DNA from: JAAYAO01 sp051133435
GTDB taxonomy: Bacteria > Actinomycetota > Actinomycetes > Propionibacteriales > Propionibacteriaceae
DNA length: 64,000 bases
Direction: 5' to 3'
NCBI RefSeq assembly: GCF_051133435.1
Contig: NZ_JBPGNY010000005.1
Coordinates: 186,001 to 250,000 of the forward strand
Shown here: positions 1 through 9,266 of the stretch, one piece after another
Numbering within the stretch: position 1 is the stretch's first letter
How the letters are laid out: every line of letters begins with the position of its first letter
The notes under the pieces: generated by a model
Told to the model about the DNA's origin: nothing
The model's database searches: none
The model's input: the letters and a program-made list of their open reading frames with translations, nothing else
Program-made: the position numbers and the translations under genes

Positions 1-140
1 ACCAAGAAAAAAGTTCTCGGAGTTGGCACAAGTGTTATCGGGTCGAGAATTCGTTGCCATCGGCAACCGAAACTGCTTCCGGCGCGGCATGGTTCGGGAC
101 GCATCTGAGAGATTCGATTGCCAACACCGGGACGGCGGGT

Positions 141-947
141 TCACAGGTGCTGGCTCTGAAGCCAGTTCTGCACCTGCACCCGGCGGGCATACAGCTCCTC
201 TTCGGCATCGGCGCCCGGTTCGAACCGGCCGAGACCCAGTTCGGCCCGAATCAGACCATCACGCATGTAGACCAGGCGCTGGCTGCGGGCCGCCACGGCG
301 GGATCGTGGGTGACCACCACAATCGTGGTGCCCTCGGCGTGCAGGTCGCCGAGGATCTGCATGATGTCGGTGGCCGCGGCCGAGTCCAGGGCGCCGGTCG
401 GTTCGTCGGCGAAGATGATGCTCGGCCGATTGATCAGCGCCCGGCAGATGCCGATCCGTTGCAACTGGCCACCGGAGGCCTGGGTGATGTCGTGGTCGGC
501 CAGCGCCGCCACCCCGGTGCGTTCCATCAACTCCAGCCCGCGGCGGGTGATTTCCTCGCGGTTGCCCGTCTTGGCGAGTCGGGCGGGCAGCACCACATTG
601 TCGAGCAACGACAGGTTGCGCAGCAGGTGCACGTGCTGGAAGACGAAGCCCATCTCGGTGAGCCGCAGTTCGGCCAGCCGACGGGGTTTCAGCCCGGTCA
701 GCTCGGTGCCGGCCAGGGTGACGCTGCCCGAACTGGGGGCATCCATCCCACTGATCGAGTACAGCAGGGTCGACTTCCCACTCCCGGACGGGCCCATCAC
801 GCTGACGAACTCGCCGCGAGCCACTTCCAGGTCGACCCCGTGCACCACGGTGGCCGCACCGAACGTCTTCACCACCCCGCGGGCTTGCAGGATCGCCTCA
901 CCGGCGGGGTTGTCGGTGTGGCCGGGTTCGGTCAGCACGGTGCTCAT
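141..947 (-). CDS. ABC transporter ATP-binding protein (LolD/MacB type)
   Basis: This is the ATP-binding subunit that would power the FtsX-type permease encoded just upstream. Visible motifs are Walker A GPSGSGKST, a Q-loop region (FVFQH), a signature written ASGGQLQR instead of LSGGQ, Walker B IIFADEPTGALD and a switch histidine in VVTHD. The family usually works in lipoprotein or peptide export, or in mechanotransmission across the membrane; the substrate here is unknown. The start at 947 has an AAAGAAG ribosome-binding sequence. An in-frame ATG at 983 would overlap the permease stop as ATGA and is a real alternative, adding 12 residues. Nothing recognisable lies downstream (1-140) except a short hairpin. 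Confidence 0.88.
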   Translation of the reverse strand: MSTVLTEPGHTDNPAGEAILQARGVVKTFGAATVVHGVDLEVARGEFVSVMGPSGSGKSTLLYSISGMDAPSSGSVTLAGTELTGLKPRRLAELRLTEMGFVFQHVHLLRNLSLLDNVVLPARLAKTGNREEITRRGLELMERTGVAALADHDITQASGGQLQRIGICRALINRPSIIFADEPTGALDSAAATDIMQILGDLHAEGTTIVVVTHDPAVAARSQRLVYMRDGLIRAELGLGRFEPGADAEEELYARRVQVQNWLQSQHL

Positions 948-979
948 CGGGTCTTCTTTCGTTCCGGTTGTCGTGGCGG

Positions 980-3340
980 TCATTCGCGGACCAGGGAGTT
1001 GATGGTGGTGCGGGTGATGGTCGTGCAACTCGCCACGGTGGCGGCGGCCACGGTGAGCAGCAGCACCGCGGGCAGGGCCACCGCACTGAGCAGCGGGTTG
1101 CTGACGAACTCGATGCGGCTGGTGCCCCGAAACAGGAATTCCAGGCCGCCGAACATGCCCTCGAACATCAGGTTGAACATGGCCTGGCCGGCGGTCAGGG
1201 CCGCGACGATGCCCAGGGGAACCCCAAGCAGCAACACGACCAGGATCCGGGTCAGGTATTGGGTGCGGATTCCGGAGTCACCCGCCCCGAGCGCCCGTTG
1301 GATCGCGATCGGGGCGGTGTCACCGGCCAACAACATGCGGGTGAACATCACCGTGATCATCGCTGCCAGAGCCACCGCCACCCCGACGGAGATGACCGCG
1401 GCCCCGGTGACCTGCCTGCTGATCGGCCCGAGTTGCTGGTCGCGGAACTCGCTCATCGTCCAGGACCGCAGGCCGGTACCGCTGACCCGATACGCGGTGG
1501 CCTTGGCCTCGGCATCGACGCCGGTCTGGAGTTTGACCGCGAACGAGTACCACATCACCTCGGCGCCTTTTGTCGGCAGCATCGCTCGTGCGGTCTTGCC
1601 ACCATGGGTGATGTCCTGGTAGCTGCCCACGATGGTCAGGTCGCGAGGGTGCCCGTCCACATCGAGGGTGATCGTGTCGCCGACCCGGTGGCCGAGTTGG
1701 GCCAGGGCGAGCAATGAGACCGCGATTTCGTGCTCGGCGGTCGGGGCCCGTCCCTCGGCGTAGGTCACCGGCAGGATTGCGTGGTCGCCGTTGGCGACAT
1801 ACAGGCTGACCGGCTCCCCCTCGCTGGTGGTCAGGTCGTGCCTGGTGGTGATCAGGGCTGCGTACTCGGCGACATCGTGATCCTCCGAAAGGCGGGCCAG
1901 CACTTCGGCGTAGGTGGACGCGCTCTGCTGCCCGGCGTGTTGCAGGGTCAGGCCGAGGTCAGCATCGCCGACGCCCAGGTTGGTCATGAACTGGGGTGCG
2001 CGCAGAGTGGTGGCGGCACTGGTGGGTACCACCACGATGAAGGCGCTGACCATGAACACCACCAACAGCAGCACGTACATCAGCGGCCGCTTCAGCAGGT
2101 CGATCACGCCCAGGGTGACTTGGGTCGGCAACACCGAGGAGTGCAGTGACACCGGTGCGCGACCGCCGCCGGAACCAACGGTGCCCGAGCGCAGCGCCTC
2201 GACCGCACTGAGCCGGTTGAACCGACGCAACAGAGTGTGCAGCGACACCATGATCAGTCCGAAAGCCGCCACAGCCACCAACACGGGCACCAGTACCGGC
2301 GCGAATCCCCCGCTCTCACCGAGGTAGCGGTCGAGGTTGCGCGACATCGCCGGCGCCAGCGCCCAGCCGGCGAACAGGCCGAACAAGGAGGCAGCCGCAC
2401 CGATCGAGCCGTACTTGGCCAGGTAGATGCCCTTGATCGCCCGGGTCGGCACGCCCACCGCGGTGAGCACCCCGATCTCGCGTCGGTCGTTGTGGATGGC
2501 GGCTCGGAAGGCCAGTCGCAGGCACAACAGTCCGACGATCATCAGCATCAACGCCCCCAGGATCACGACTCCGGCGACCAGGCCCTCGCTGATCATGTTG
2601 AAGGCCCGGAAGGCCGCCGAATCGATCATCGGGCCGACATGGGGCAGGCCCGAGTCCAGGTAGGCCTTCTTGAACGGTTCGAGCTCGGCCGGGTCGGTGA
2701 GCCAGAACGAGATCAGGTACTCGGGGGTGCCGGTGTGGGCCCGAACCGCGGCCAGGTCGTCGGGATGCACCGCGAGGCGCTTCGAACTGGCGATGCCGGT
2801 GTTCATGATCGAGTCCCGCATGAACCCCGCGACCCGCAACTCATGACGGAATCCGTCCGGCGCGGTCACCGTCACCGTGGCGCCGGGTTGCAGACCGTGC
2901 TCGACCTGGTAGATCACCGGCAGCCAGATGGTGCCCGGTGCCACCTCGGTGATCGGGCGTCCCTGCAGGTCGAGCAGCAGGTCGCGTTCTCCGTTGGGCA
3001 CCACCAGGGAGTTCTGTTGAATGCTCTGGGCCTGTGATTCCTGGTCGAACCACAGTTGGGCGTTGTCGATGCCCAACAACAACTGGGTCTGGTGGGCGGC
3101 GACATCGTCGCGCCGACCGGCCCAGGCTTCGATGTCGGAGGCCCGCATCGGGCCGGCGTGCATCTGGGCCACGTCCGGGGCGTCGGCGGTGGCCAACAGT
3201 CGATCACCGGCTCCGACGGCCCGGGCCAACAGTCCGGCGCTGGCGCAGGCGAGCATCACCGACATCATCATCAGCACCACCAGGGTGCCGGTGAGGGCCG
3301 GGTTGCGGCGCACGTCCGCGCGCACCATCCGAAACACCAT
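980..3340 (-). CDS. FtsX-like ABC transporter permease, two FtsX domains
   Basis: A membrane permease of about 786 residues. It has an N-terminal transmembrane helix (TGTLVVLMMMSVMLACASAG), a large extracytoplasmic region, a three-helix FtsX block near the middle, a further helix and extracellular segment, and a second FtsX block at the C-terminus. The long form with two FtsX domains is common in actinobacteria. It pairs with the ATPase gene 3' of it, whose coding region overlaps or closely follows this stop. The start at 3340 is preceded by CGGAG. The substrate cannot be told from sequence. The gene is divergent from fumC across a 153-base gap. Confidence 0.85.
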   Translation of the reverse strand: MVFRMVRADVRRNPALTGTLVVLMMMSVMLACASAGLLARAVGAGDRLLATADAPDVAQMHAGPMRASDIEAWAGRRDDVAAHQTQLLLGIDNAQLWFDQESQAQSIQQNSLVVPNGERDLLLDLQGRPITEVAPGTIWLPVIYQVEHGLQPGATVTVTAPDGFRHELRVAGFMRDSIMNTGIASSKRLAVHPDDLAAVRAHTGTPEYLISFWLTDPAELEPFKKAYLDSGLPHVGPMIDSAAFRAFNMISEGLVAGVVILGALMLMIVGLLCLRLAFRAAIHNDRREIGVLTAVGVPTRAIKGIYLAKYGSIGAAASLFGLFAGWALAPAMSRNLDRYLGESGGFAPVLVPVLVAVAAFGLIMVSLHTLLRRFNRLSAVEALRSGTVGSGGGRAPVSLHSSVLPTQVTLGVIDLLKRPLMYVLLLVVFMVSAFIVVVPTSAATTLRAPQFMTNLGVGDADLGLTLQHAGQQSASTYAEVLARLSEDHDVAEYAALITTRHDLTTSEGEPVSLYVANGDHAILPVTYAEGRAPTAEHEIAVSLLALAQLGHRVGDTITLDVDGHPRDLTIVGSYQDITHGGKTARAMLPTKGAEVMWYSFAVKLQTGVDAEAKATAYRVSGTGLRSWTMSEFRDQQLGPISRQVTGAAVISVGVAVALAAMITVMFTRMLLAGDTAPIAIQRALGAGDSGIRTQYLTRILVVLLLGVPLGIVAALTAGQAMFNLMFEGMFGGLEFLFRGTSRIEFVSNPLLSAVALPAVLLLTVAAATVASCTTITRTTINSLVRE

Positions 3341-3481
3341 CTCTGCTCCGTTCGTGTGTCCCGGTGCCGAACCTAGGAGCCGCCTGCGGTCGGGTACGTC
3401 GGGATCAGCCCTGGCACGGGCCTGAGCGCACCCTGAGCCAGCCCCATCACCCACCCCGGGACTCCCTCATGGGTGGCTGGT

Positions 3482-3493
3482 TAGGCTCGGGGT
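3482..3493 (+). promoter_or_regulatory. Predicted leaderless promoter of fumC
   Basis: A TAGGCT hexamer (3482-3487, TANNNT consensus) ends 6 bases before the ATG at 3494. There is no Shine-Dalgarno sequence. The spacing places the transcription start at the start codon, so a leaderless mRNA is predicted. No clear -35 box is seen. Confidence 0.55.
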
Positions 3494-4897
3494 ATGGAGA
3501 CCCGCATCGAGTCCGACAGCATGGGCACCGTCGAGGTGCCCGCCGACCGCTACTGGGGCGCACAGACCGAACGCAGCATCCACAACTTCCCGATCGGCCG
3601 CGACACCTTCGTGTGGGGACGCTCGATCGTGCGGGCGTTGGGCATCCTGAAGAAGTCCGCGGCCCGGGCCAATGCCCAGCTCGGCCAACTGCCCCTGGCC
3701 GAGAACGAGATCGAGGCCATCATCAGCGCCGCCGACGAGGTGATCTCCGGTGACCTGGACGATCACTTCCCGCTGGTGGTGTTCCAGACCGGGTCGGGCA
3801 CTCAGTCGAATATGAACGCCAACGAGGTGATCGCCAACCGGGCGATCGAGATCCTGGGCGGCGAGTTGGGCTCCAAGACCCCGATTCACCCCAACGACCA
3901 TGTCAACCGGGGGCAGTCGAGCAACGACACCTTCCCGACCGCGATGCACATCGCGGTGGTGCTCGACCTGCACGAGTTCCTGTACCGCCGGGTGCGGCAG
4001 TTGCGCGACACCCTGGCCGCCAAGGCCACCGAGTTCTCGCATGTGGTGAAGGTGGGCCGCACCCACCTGCAGGACGCCACCCCGATCACCCTGGGCCAGG
4101 AGATCTCCGGCTGGGTCGCCCAGATCGACTTCGCGTTGGCCCAGATCATGCACGCCGAACAGGCCGTGCTGCGCCTGGCCATCGGTGGCACCGCGGTCGG
4201 TACCGGCCTGAACGCCCACCCCGACTTCGGACGGACCGCCGCGGCGTTGATCGCCACCGAAACCGGGCACGGCTTCGTCCAGAACCAGAACCTGTTCCGT
4301 GCCCTGGCTTCCCACGACGAGTTGGTGTCCCTCAGCGGGGCGCTGCGGGTGCTGGCGATGGCGCTGATGAAGATCGCCAACGACGTGCGCTGGCTGGCCT
4401 CCGGCCCGCGCAACGGCATCGGTGAGTTGCTGATTCCGGAGAACGAACCCGGCTCCTCGATCATGCCCGGCAAGGTGAACCCGACCCAGGCCGAGGCGCT
4501 GACGATGGTGGCCACCCGGGTTTTCGGCAACGACGCCACGGTCGGGTTCGCCGGGAGCCAGGGCAACTTCGAACTCAACGTCTACAAGCCGGTGATGGCC
4601 CATGCGGTGTTGGAGAGTATCCGGCTGCTCGGCGATGCCTGTGCGGCCTTCGACGATCACTGTGCGGTCGGCATCGAGCCGAACACCGAGCGGATCGAGC
4701 ACAACCTCGAGACCAACCTGATGTTGGTGACCGCCCTGAACCGGCACATCGGCTACGACAATGCGGCCAAGATCGCCAAACATGCGCACGCCACCGGTGG
4801 TTCGTTGCGGGAAGCCGCACTGGAGTTGGACCTGGTTTCGGGTGAGGACTTCGACCGATGGGTGGTGCCGATGGAGATGACCGACCCGTCCGACTGA
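3494..4897 (+). CDS. fumC: Fumarate hydratase class II
   Basis: Interconverts fumarate and malate in the TCA cycle as an iron-independent homotetramer. At 467 residues it has the normal class II length. The superfamily signature GSSIMPGKVNP lies at about residues 320-330, with substrate-binding motifs TGSGTQSNMN (about 98-107), SSNDTFPT and GRTHLQDATP in order. The sequence is full length with no missing motif. Aspartase has a similar fold, but the GTQSNMNANEV and HPNDHVNRGQSSNDTFPTAMHIA pattern favours FumC. It is monocistronic: the permease gene is divergent and the ABC exporter gene downstream has its own ribosome-binding site after a 134-base gap with a hairpin. Confidence 0.95.
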   Translation: METRIESDSMGTVEVPADRYWGAQTERSIHNFPIGRDTFVWGRSIVRALGILKKSAARANAQLGQLPLAENEIEAIISAADEVISGDLDDHFPLVVFQTGSGTQSNMNANEVIANRAIEILGGELGSKTPIHPNDHVNRGQSSNDTFPTAMHIAVVLDLHEFLYRRVRQLRDTLAAKATEFSHVVKVGRTHLQDATPITLGQEISGWVAQIDFALAQIMHAEQAVLRLAIGGTAVGTGLNAHPDFGRTAAALIATETGHGFVQNQNLFRALASHDELVSLSGALRVLAMALMKIANDVRWLASGPRNGIGELLIPENEPGSSIMPGKVNPTQAEALTMVATRVFGNDATVGFAGSQGNFELNVYKPVMAHAVLESIRLLGDACAAFDDHCAVGIEPNTERIEHNLETNLMLVTALNRHIGYDNAAKIAKHAHATGGSLREAALELDLVSGEDFDRWVVPMEMTDPSD

Positions 4898-4905
4898 TCA
4901 CCGGC

Positions 4906-4941
4906 CGGCCACCAACGGCACACCATGGCCGCCGGTGGCCG
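4906..4941 (+). terminator. Hairpin after fumC
   Basis: CGGCCACC (4906-4913) can pair with GGTGGCCG (4934-4941) across a 20-base loop, 9 bases after the fumC stop. There is no T tract, so it is at best a weak or Rho-assisted terminator. Confidence 0.3.
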
Positions 4942-5031
4942 CGGGCTTTCCGGGGGTGTCATGATGGACGCCCGATGGACCGGCACCACCACGTTCTGCC
5001 ATGGCCTGTCGGCCAGTGACAGGAGATTGTG

Positions 5032-6801
5032 GTGAAAACCGTTCTGCGGAGCCTGCATCGTGGCGAGTGGGGGCTGATCGCCGTCAACGCGGTGCTGATC
5101 TACTGCGCGGTCTGGCTGGATCTGCGCATCCCGGAATACATGACCGAGTTGACGGTCATCATCCAGACCCCCGGTGGCACGGTCTCCCAGGTGCTCCGCG
5201 AGGGCGGCTGGATGCTGCTGTGCGCGCTGGGGTCGCTGGCCTGCTCGATCGTGGTGGGTTTCACCGCCGCCCGGGTGGCAGCCGCGGTATCACGGCGCCT
5301 GCGACACGGGGTCTACGCGAAGGTGATGGACTTCTCGCTCAAGGAAATCGGCGACTTCTCCACCCCCTCGCTGATCAACCGCACCACCAACGACATCACC
5401 CAGGTGCAGTTGCTGGTGGTGATCGCGATGATGGTGATCATTCGAGCCCCGATGATGGCGATCCTGGCCCTGGCCAAGATCAGTCGAACCCACTGGGAGT
5501 GGACCGCGCTGACCGCCGCCACGGTGCTGGTGATGTTGGTGATCATCGGGACGATGATGAGCTACGCACTCCCCCGCTTCCGCCGCACCCAGGCCCTCAC
5601 CGACGACGTGAACCGGGTGGCGCGCGAAAGCCTCACCGGCCTGCAAGTGGTGCGCGCCTACCGGGCCGAGGATTTCCAGGAGGCGAAGTTCGACGTCGCC
5701 AACAAGCGCCTCACCCGCAACACCCTGCAGGCCAATATGGCGTTGACGGTGATGAACCCGACGATGTTCCTGGTGATGAACGGCCTCACCCTGGGCATCT
5801 ACTGGATCGGGGCGCTGCTGATCAGCGACATCGCGATCACCGGCCCCGCCGACTTCAACGACCGGTTGACGGTGTTCTCCAACATGGTGGTGTTCATGGC
5901 CTACGCGATGCAGGTCGTGATGGCTTTCATGCTGCTGCTGATGGTGTTCATGATGGCTCCGCGTGCTCTGGTGTCGGCGAACCGGATCGGTGAGGTGCTC
6001 AACACCCGGGCCACCATCGTCGACGGCACCCGTACCGCCGGGAACCCCGATCGAGCCGGAACCGTGGAGTTCCGCAATGTCGGTTTCCGCTTTCCCGGCG
6101 CCGCCGAGGACGTGCTGCACGACATCTCGTTCATCGCCCACCCGGGCGAGACGGTGGCGATCATCGGGGCCACCGGCTCGGGCAAGACCACCGTGCTGAA
6201 CCTGGTGCCGCGGTTCTACGACGTCACCTCCGGGCAGGTGTTGGTGAACGGGGTGGACGTGCGCGAGTACACCCAGGAGGCGCTGCGCGAAACCATCGGC
6301 TACGTCCCGCAGAAGGCGGTGCTGTTCGCCGGCACGATCACCGACAACGTCGGCTACGGCAAACCGAATGCCTCCCGGGCCGATCTGGAAAGGGCCGTGG
6401 CGATCGCCCAGGCCCGCGATCTGGTCGACCGCGACGACATCGGCTACGACGGTGAGGTCGCCCAGGGCGGCACCACCTTCTCGGGTGGGCAGCGCCAACG
6501 CCTGTCGATCGCCCGCGCAGTGGCCTCCGATCCGCAGATCTACCTCTTCGACGATTCCTTCTCGGCGCTGGACTTTCGCACCGAACGGGGGTTGCGCGAC
6601 GCCCTGGAACGTGAGACCGGTGATGTGACCACTCTGGTGGTGGCCCAACGGATCGGCACCATCCGTCATGCCGATCGGATCGTGGTGCTCGATTTCGGCC
6701 GGACGGTCGGGGTCGGTACCCATGACGAGCTGATGGAAACCTGCGCGGTTTACCGCGAGATCGCCGAGTCCCAGCTCAGCGCCGAGGAGCTGGATCGATG
6801 A
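5032..6801 (+). CDS. Heterodimeric ABC exporter half-transporter, degenerate ATP site
   Basis: A fused six-helix transmembrane domain (about residues 15-310) and a nucleotide-binding domain. The NBD carries Walker A GATGSGKT (about residue 380), signature FSGGQRQR and Walker B IYLFDDSFSALD. In the last motif the usual catalytic glutamate after Walker B is aspartate, as in the degenerate site of heterodimeric exporters such as LmrCD and TM287/288. It therefore most likely pairs with the next gene, which overlaps it by ATGA and keeps the glutamate. Such pairs export drugs, lipids or peptides; the substrate is unknown. The start is placed at GTG 5032, 6 bases after AGGAG; GTG 5029 is immediately upstream. 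Confidence 0.9.
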   Translation: MKTVLRSLHRGEWGLIAVNAVLIYCAVWLDLRIPEYMTELTVIIQTPGGTVSQVLREGGWMLLCALGSLACSIVVGFTAARVAAAVSRRLRHGVYAKVMDFSLKEIGDFSTPSLINRTTNDITQVQLLVVIAMMVIIRAPMMAILALAKISRTHWEWTALTAATVLVMLVIIGTMMSYALPRFRRTQALTDDVNRVARESLTGLQVVRAYRAEDFQEAKFDVANKRLTRNTLQANMALTVMNPTMFLVMNGLTLGIYWIGALLISDIAITGPADFNDRLTVFSNMVVFMAYAMQVVMAFMLLLMVFMMAPRALVSANRIGEVLNTRATIVDGTRTAGNPDRAGTVEFRNVGFRFPGAAEDVLHDISFIAHPGETVAIIGATGSGKTTVLNLVPRFYDVTSGQVLVNGVDVREYTQEALRETIGYVPQKAVLFAGTITDNVGYGKPNASRADLERAVAIAQARDLVDRDDIGYDGEVAQGGTTFSGGQRQRLSIARAVASDPQIYLFDDSFSALDFRTERGLRDALERETGDVTTLVVAQRIGTIRHADRIVVLDFGRTVGVGTHDELMETCAVYREIAESQLSAEELDR

Positions 6802-8633
6802 GTGCCCCGGAGAAGGTGCAGAAGGAACCCGACCGCCAGTTCGGTCGGGGCCCGCACGGCATGGCGATGGGTGGTGAGAAACCGAAGAGTTTCGGTACCG
6901 CGATGCGTCGGCTGGTGCGTTTCGCCCGACCGTTCCTGCCGATGATGGTGGCGGCGCTGATCCTGGAGACGGTCAGCATGATCACCCGCCTGATCGGGCC
7001 GGGCAAGATCAGCGAGATCACCGACCTGATCGTGGCCGGGTTGGGCGCCGACATCGATATGCCCTCGATCATGGACATCGTCCGGTTCCTGGTGATCATC
7101 TTCGCGATCGGTGCGGTGTTCAGTCTGGTCAGCGGTTTGCTGCTCACCCAGCTCACCCAACGCGCCACCCGTTCGCTGCGCACCGGCATCGCGACCAAGA
7201 CCAATCGGCTGTCGGTGCGGTATTTCCAACGTTCCAGCACCGGTGATCTGCTGTCGAGGTTGACCAACGACATCGACACCATCGGCCAAACGATGCAGAA
7301 CAGCCTGATCGGCCTGGTGTCCTCGACGGTGCTGTTCGTCGGCGCGTTCTTCGCGATGGCCTTCACCGAATGGCGGATGACCCTGGCCGCGGTCGGGGCC
7401 TCGGTGATCGGCTTCGCCTTCATGTCGGTGATCATGCGCCGCTCCCAGCAGTACTTCCGGGGCCGGCAACGCTGGCTCGGCAAGTTGAACGGCCATGTCG
7501 AGGAGACCTATACCGGGCATCTGGTGGTGAAGGCCTTCAACGGTGTCGGCCGGGAACGGGCCGAGTTCGACCGGCTCAATGACGAGGTCGCCGAAGCCGA
7601 ATGGCGCTCGCAGTTCGTGTCCGGGCTGATGCAGCCGCTGATGATGTTCATGGGCAACCTGGGCTATGTCGCGGTCTGCGTGGTCGGCGCGGTGCTGGTG
7701 TTGGATGGGTCGATCACCTTCGGCACGATCGTGGCCTTCATGCTCTACATCCGGTTGTTCACCCAGCCGATGATGCAGTTGGCCCAGGCCGCGACCAACC
7801 TGCAATCGACCGCGGCGGCCTCGGAGCGGGTTTTCGAGTATCTGGACGCCGAGGAGCTTCCGCCCGAACACCCCACTGCGACCCGGCCCGACCCGGTGCG
7901 CGGCGCGGTGGAGTTCGACCACGTCCGTTTCGGTTACGACCCCGACCGTCCGGTGATTCATGATTTCACCGAATCCTTCGTCCCGGGCGAGACGATCGCG
8001 ATCGTCGGACCCACCGGGGCCGGGAAAACCACTTTGGTGAACCTGCTGATGCGGTTCTACGAGGTCGATGCCGGTGAGATCCGGATCGACGGGGTTCCGA
8101 TCACGGCGATGACCCGGGCCGAGGTGCGGTCGATGTTCGACATGGTGCTGCAGGACACCTGGCTGTTCGAGGGCACCATCGAAGAAAACATCGCCTTCAA
8201 CACCGCCGGCGCCACCCGGGAACAGATCGAACGCGCCTGCCGCGACATCGGTCTGGACCACTACGTGAACACCCTGCCCGAGGGCTTGGACACGGTGCTC
8301 ACCGATGCCACCACCCTGTCGGCCGGGCAACGGCAGTTGCTGACCATCGCGCGATCGATCGTGCACAACGCCCCGATGCTGATCCTGGACGAGGCGACCA
8401 GTTCGGTCGACACCCGCACCGAGGTGTTGGTGCAACAGGCGATGGCCGAGTTGACCGAGGGCCGTACGTCCTTCGTGATCGCGCACCGGCTGTCGACGAT
8501 TCGCGACGCCGACCGGATTCTGGTGCTCGACCGGGGCGATGTGGTCGAGTCGGGCAGTCACGACGATCTGCTGGCCGCCGACGGCGTCTACGCCACCTTG
8601 TACCGCAGCCAGTTCGACACTGCTGCGGATTGA
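6798..8633 (+). CDS. Heterodimeric ABC exporter half-transporter, canonical ATP site
   Basis: The partner of the preceding half-transporter, with ATG overlapping the previous stop as ATGA. After a polar N-terminal tail of about 35 residues come six transmembrane helices and an NBD with Walker A GPTGAGKT, signature LSAGQRQL and Walker B MLILDEATSSVD containing the catalytic glutamate, then the H-loop IAHRLS. The LSAGQ variant signature and intact glutamate fit the consensus-site donor of a heterodimeric multidrug-type exporter. It is 611 residues, normal length. The gene is convergent with the methyltransferase gene, 13 bases away. Confidence 0.9.
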   Translation: MSAPEKVQKEPDRQFGRGPHGMAMGGEKPKSFGTAMRRLVRFARPFLPMMVAALILETVSMITRLIGPGKISEITDLIVAGLGADIDMPSIMDIVRFLVIIFAIGAVFSLVSGLLLTQLTQRATRSLRTGIATKTNRLSVRYFQRSSTGDLLSRLTNDIDTIGQTMQNSLIGLVSSTVLFVGAFFAMAFTEWRMTLAAVGASVIGFAFMSVIMRRSQQYFRGRQRWLGKLNGHVEETYTGHLVVKAFNGVGRERAEFDRLNDEVAEAEWRSQFVSGLMQPLMMFMGNLGYVAVCVVGAVLVLDGSITFGTIVAFMLYIRLFTQPMMQLAQAATNLQSTAAASERVFEYLDAEELPPEHPTATRPDPVRGAVEFDHVRFGYDPDRPVIHDFTESFVPGETIAIVGPTGAGKTTLVNLLMRFYEVDAGEIRIDGVPITAMTRAEVRSMFDMVLQDTWLFEGTIEENIAFNTAGATREQIERACRDIGLDHYVNTLPEGLDTVLTDATTLSAGQRQLLTIARSIVHNAPMLILDEATSSVDTRTEVLVQQAMAELTEGRTSFVIAHRLSTIRDADRILVLDRGDVVESGSHDDLLAADGVYATLYRSQFDTAAD

Positions 8634-8646
8634 ACTCGATCGAACC

Positions 8647-9246
8647 TCAGCGGGTGGCGAGCAGCACCACGTCCAGGGCCGGACGCGGGGCCCCCTCGAT
8701 GCTGCGTTTGCGGATCTCGGCGATCTGCACGGTGAGGCCGGTATCGGCCAGGTCGGCCAACAGGTCGTCGGCGTTGTAGAGCACCTCGGGGTTCTGCGGG
8801 CCACCGTGACCGTGTTCGGGGTTGGCGGTGTCATGGCCGACCACCACCATGACTCCCCCTTCGGCGACGGCTGCAGCGGCCCGCTGCATCGCGATGGCCC
8901 GCTCGGCGGCCGGTACCTGCAGGTAGCTGAGCACCACGGCGTCGTAGGGGCCGGCCGGCCAGTCCTGGTGCACCACATCGGCCACCACCCAGTCGAGCCG
9001 GTCGGCCAGCCCGACCTGTTCGGCGGTTTCGCGTCCCTTGGTCAGGCCCTGGGCGGAGAAATCGACCGCGGTCACCGTCCAGCCCAAACCGGCCAGCCAC
9101 AGGGCGTGGCGGCCCTCACCGGCGGCCAGATCGACCGCGGTGCCGGGGGTGCGCTCGCCGAGCAGTTCGGCGATCCACACATTGGGGATCGGGCTCCACA
9201 CCGATTCGGTGCCGGCGTAGCGATCGTCCCAGGCGTGTGCGTCCAT
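8647..9246 (-). CDS. Class I SAM-dependent methyltransferase
   Basis: A protein of 199 residues with the Rossmann-type methyltransferase fold: motif I VDLAAGEGRHALWLA, the acidic residue ending strand 2 (VTAVDFSAQGL), VVADV and the DAVVLSYLQ post-motif. The arrangement AGEGRHA followed by VDFS resembles the TehB/thiopurine-like small methyltransferases. No substrate can be named. The start at 9246 is chosen because AGGAGG lies 8 bases upstream. A longer GTG start at 9270 would overlap the der stop as GTGA. It is downstream of der on the same strand and probably co-transcribed. Confidence 0.8.
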   Translation of the reverse strand: MDAHAWDDRYAGTESVWSPIPNVWIAELLGERTPGTAVDLAAGEGRHALWLAGLGWTVTAVDFSAQGLTKGRETAEQVGLADRLDWVVADVVHQDWPAGPYDAVVLSYLQVPAAERAIAMQRAAAAVAEGGVMVVVGHDTANPEHGHGGPQNPEVLYNADDLLADLADTGLTVQIAEIRKRSIEGAPRPALDVVLLATR

Positions 9247-9266
9247 CTGTGAATCCTCCTGTGGGG

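Noticed and set aside
53..67. Hairpin GTTGCC-ATC-GGCAAC as terminator of the first gene
   Set aside because: The stem is only 6 bp with no T tract and lies 74 bases beyond the stop, so it is too weak to call.
54..1622. Long plus-strand open frame over the ABC genes
   Set aside because: It is antisense to clear ABC ATPase and FtsX motifs on the minus strand and has no motif of its own.
3467..4789. Long minus-strand open frame over fumC
   Set aside because: Antisense shadow of fumC, no recognisable domain, biased composition.
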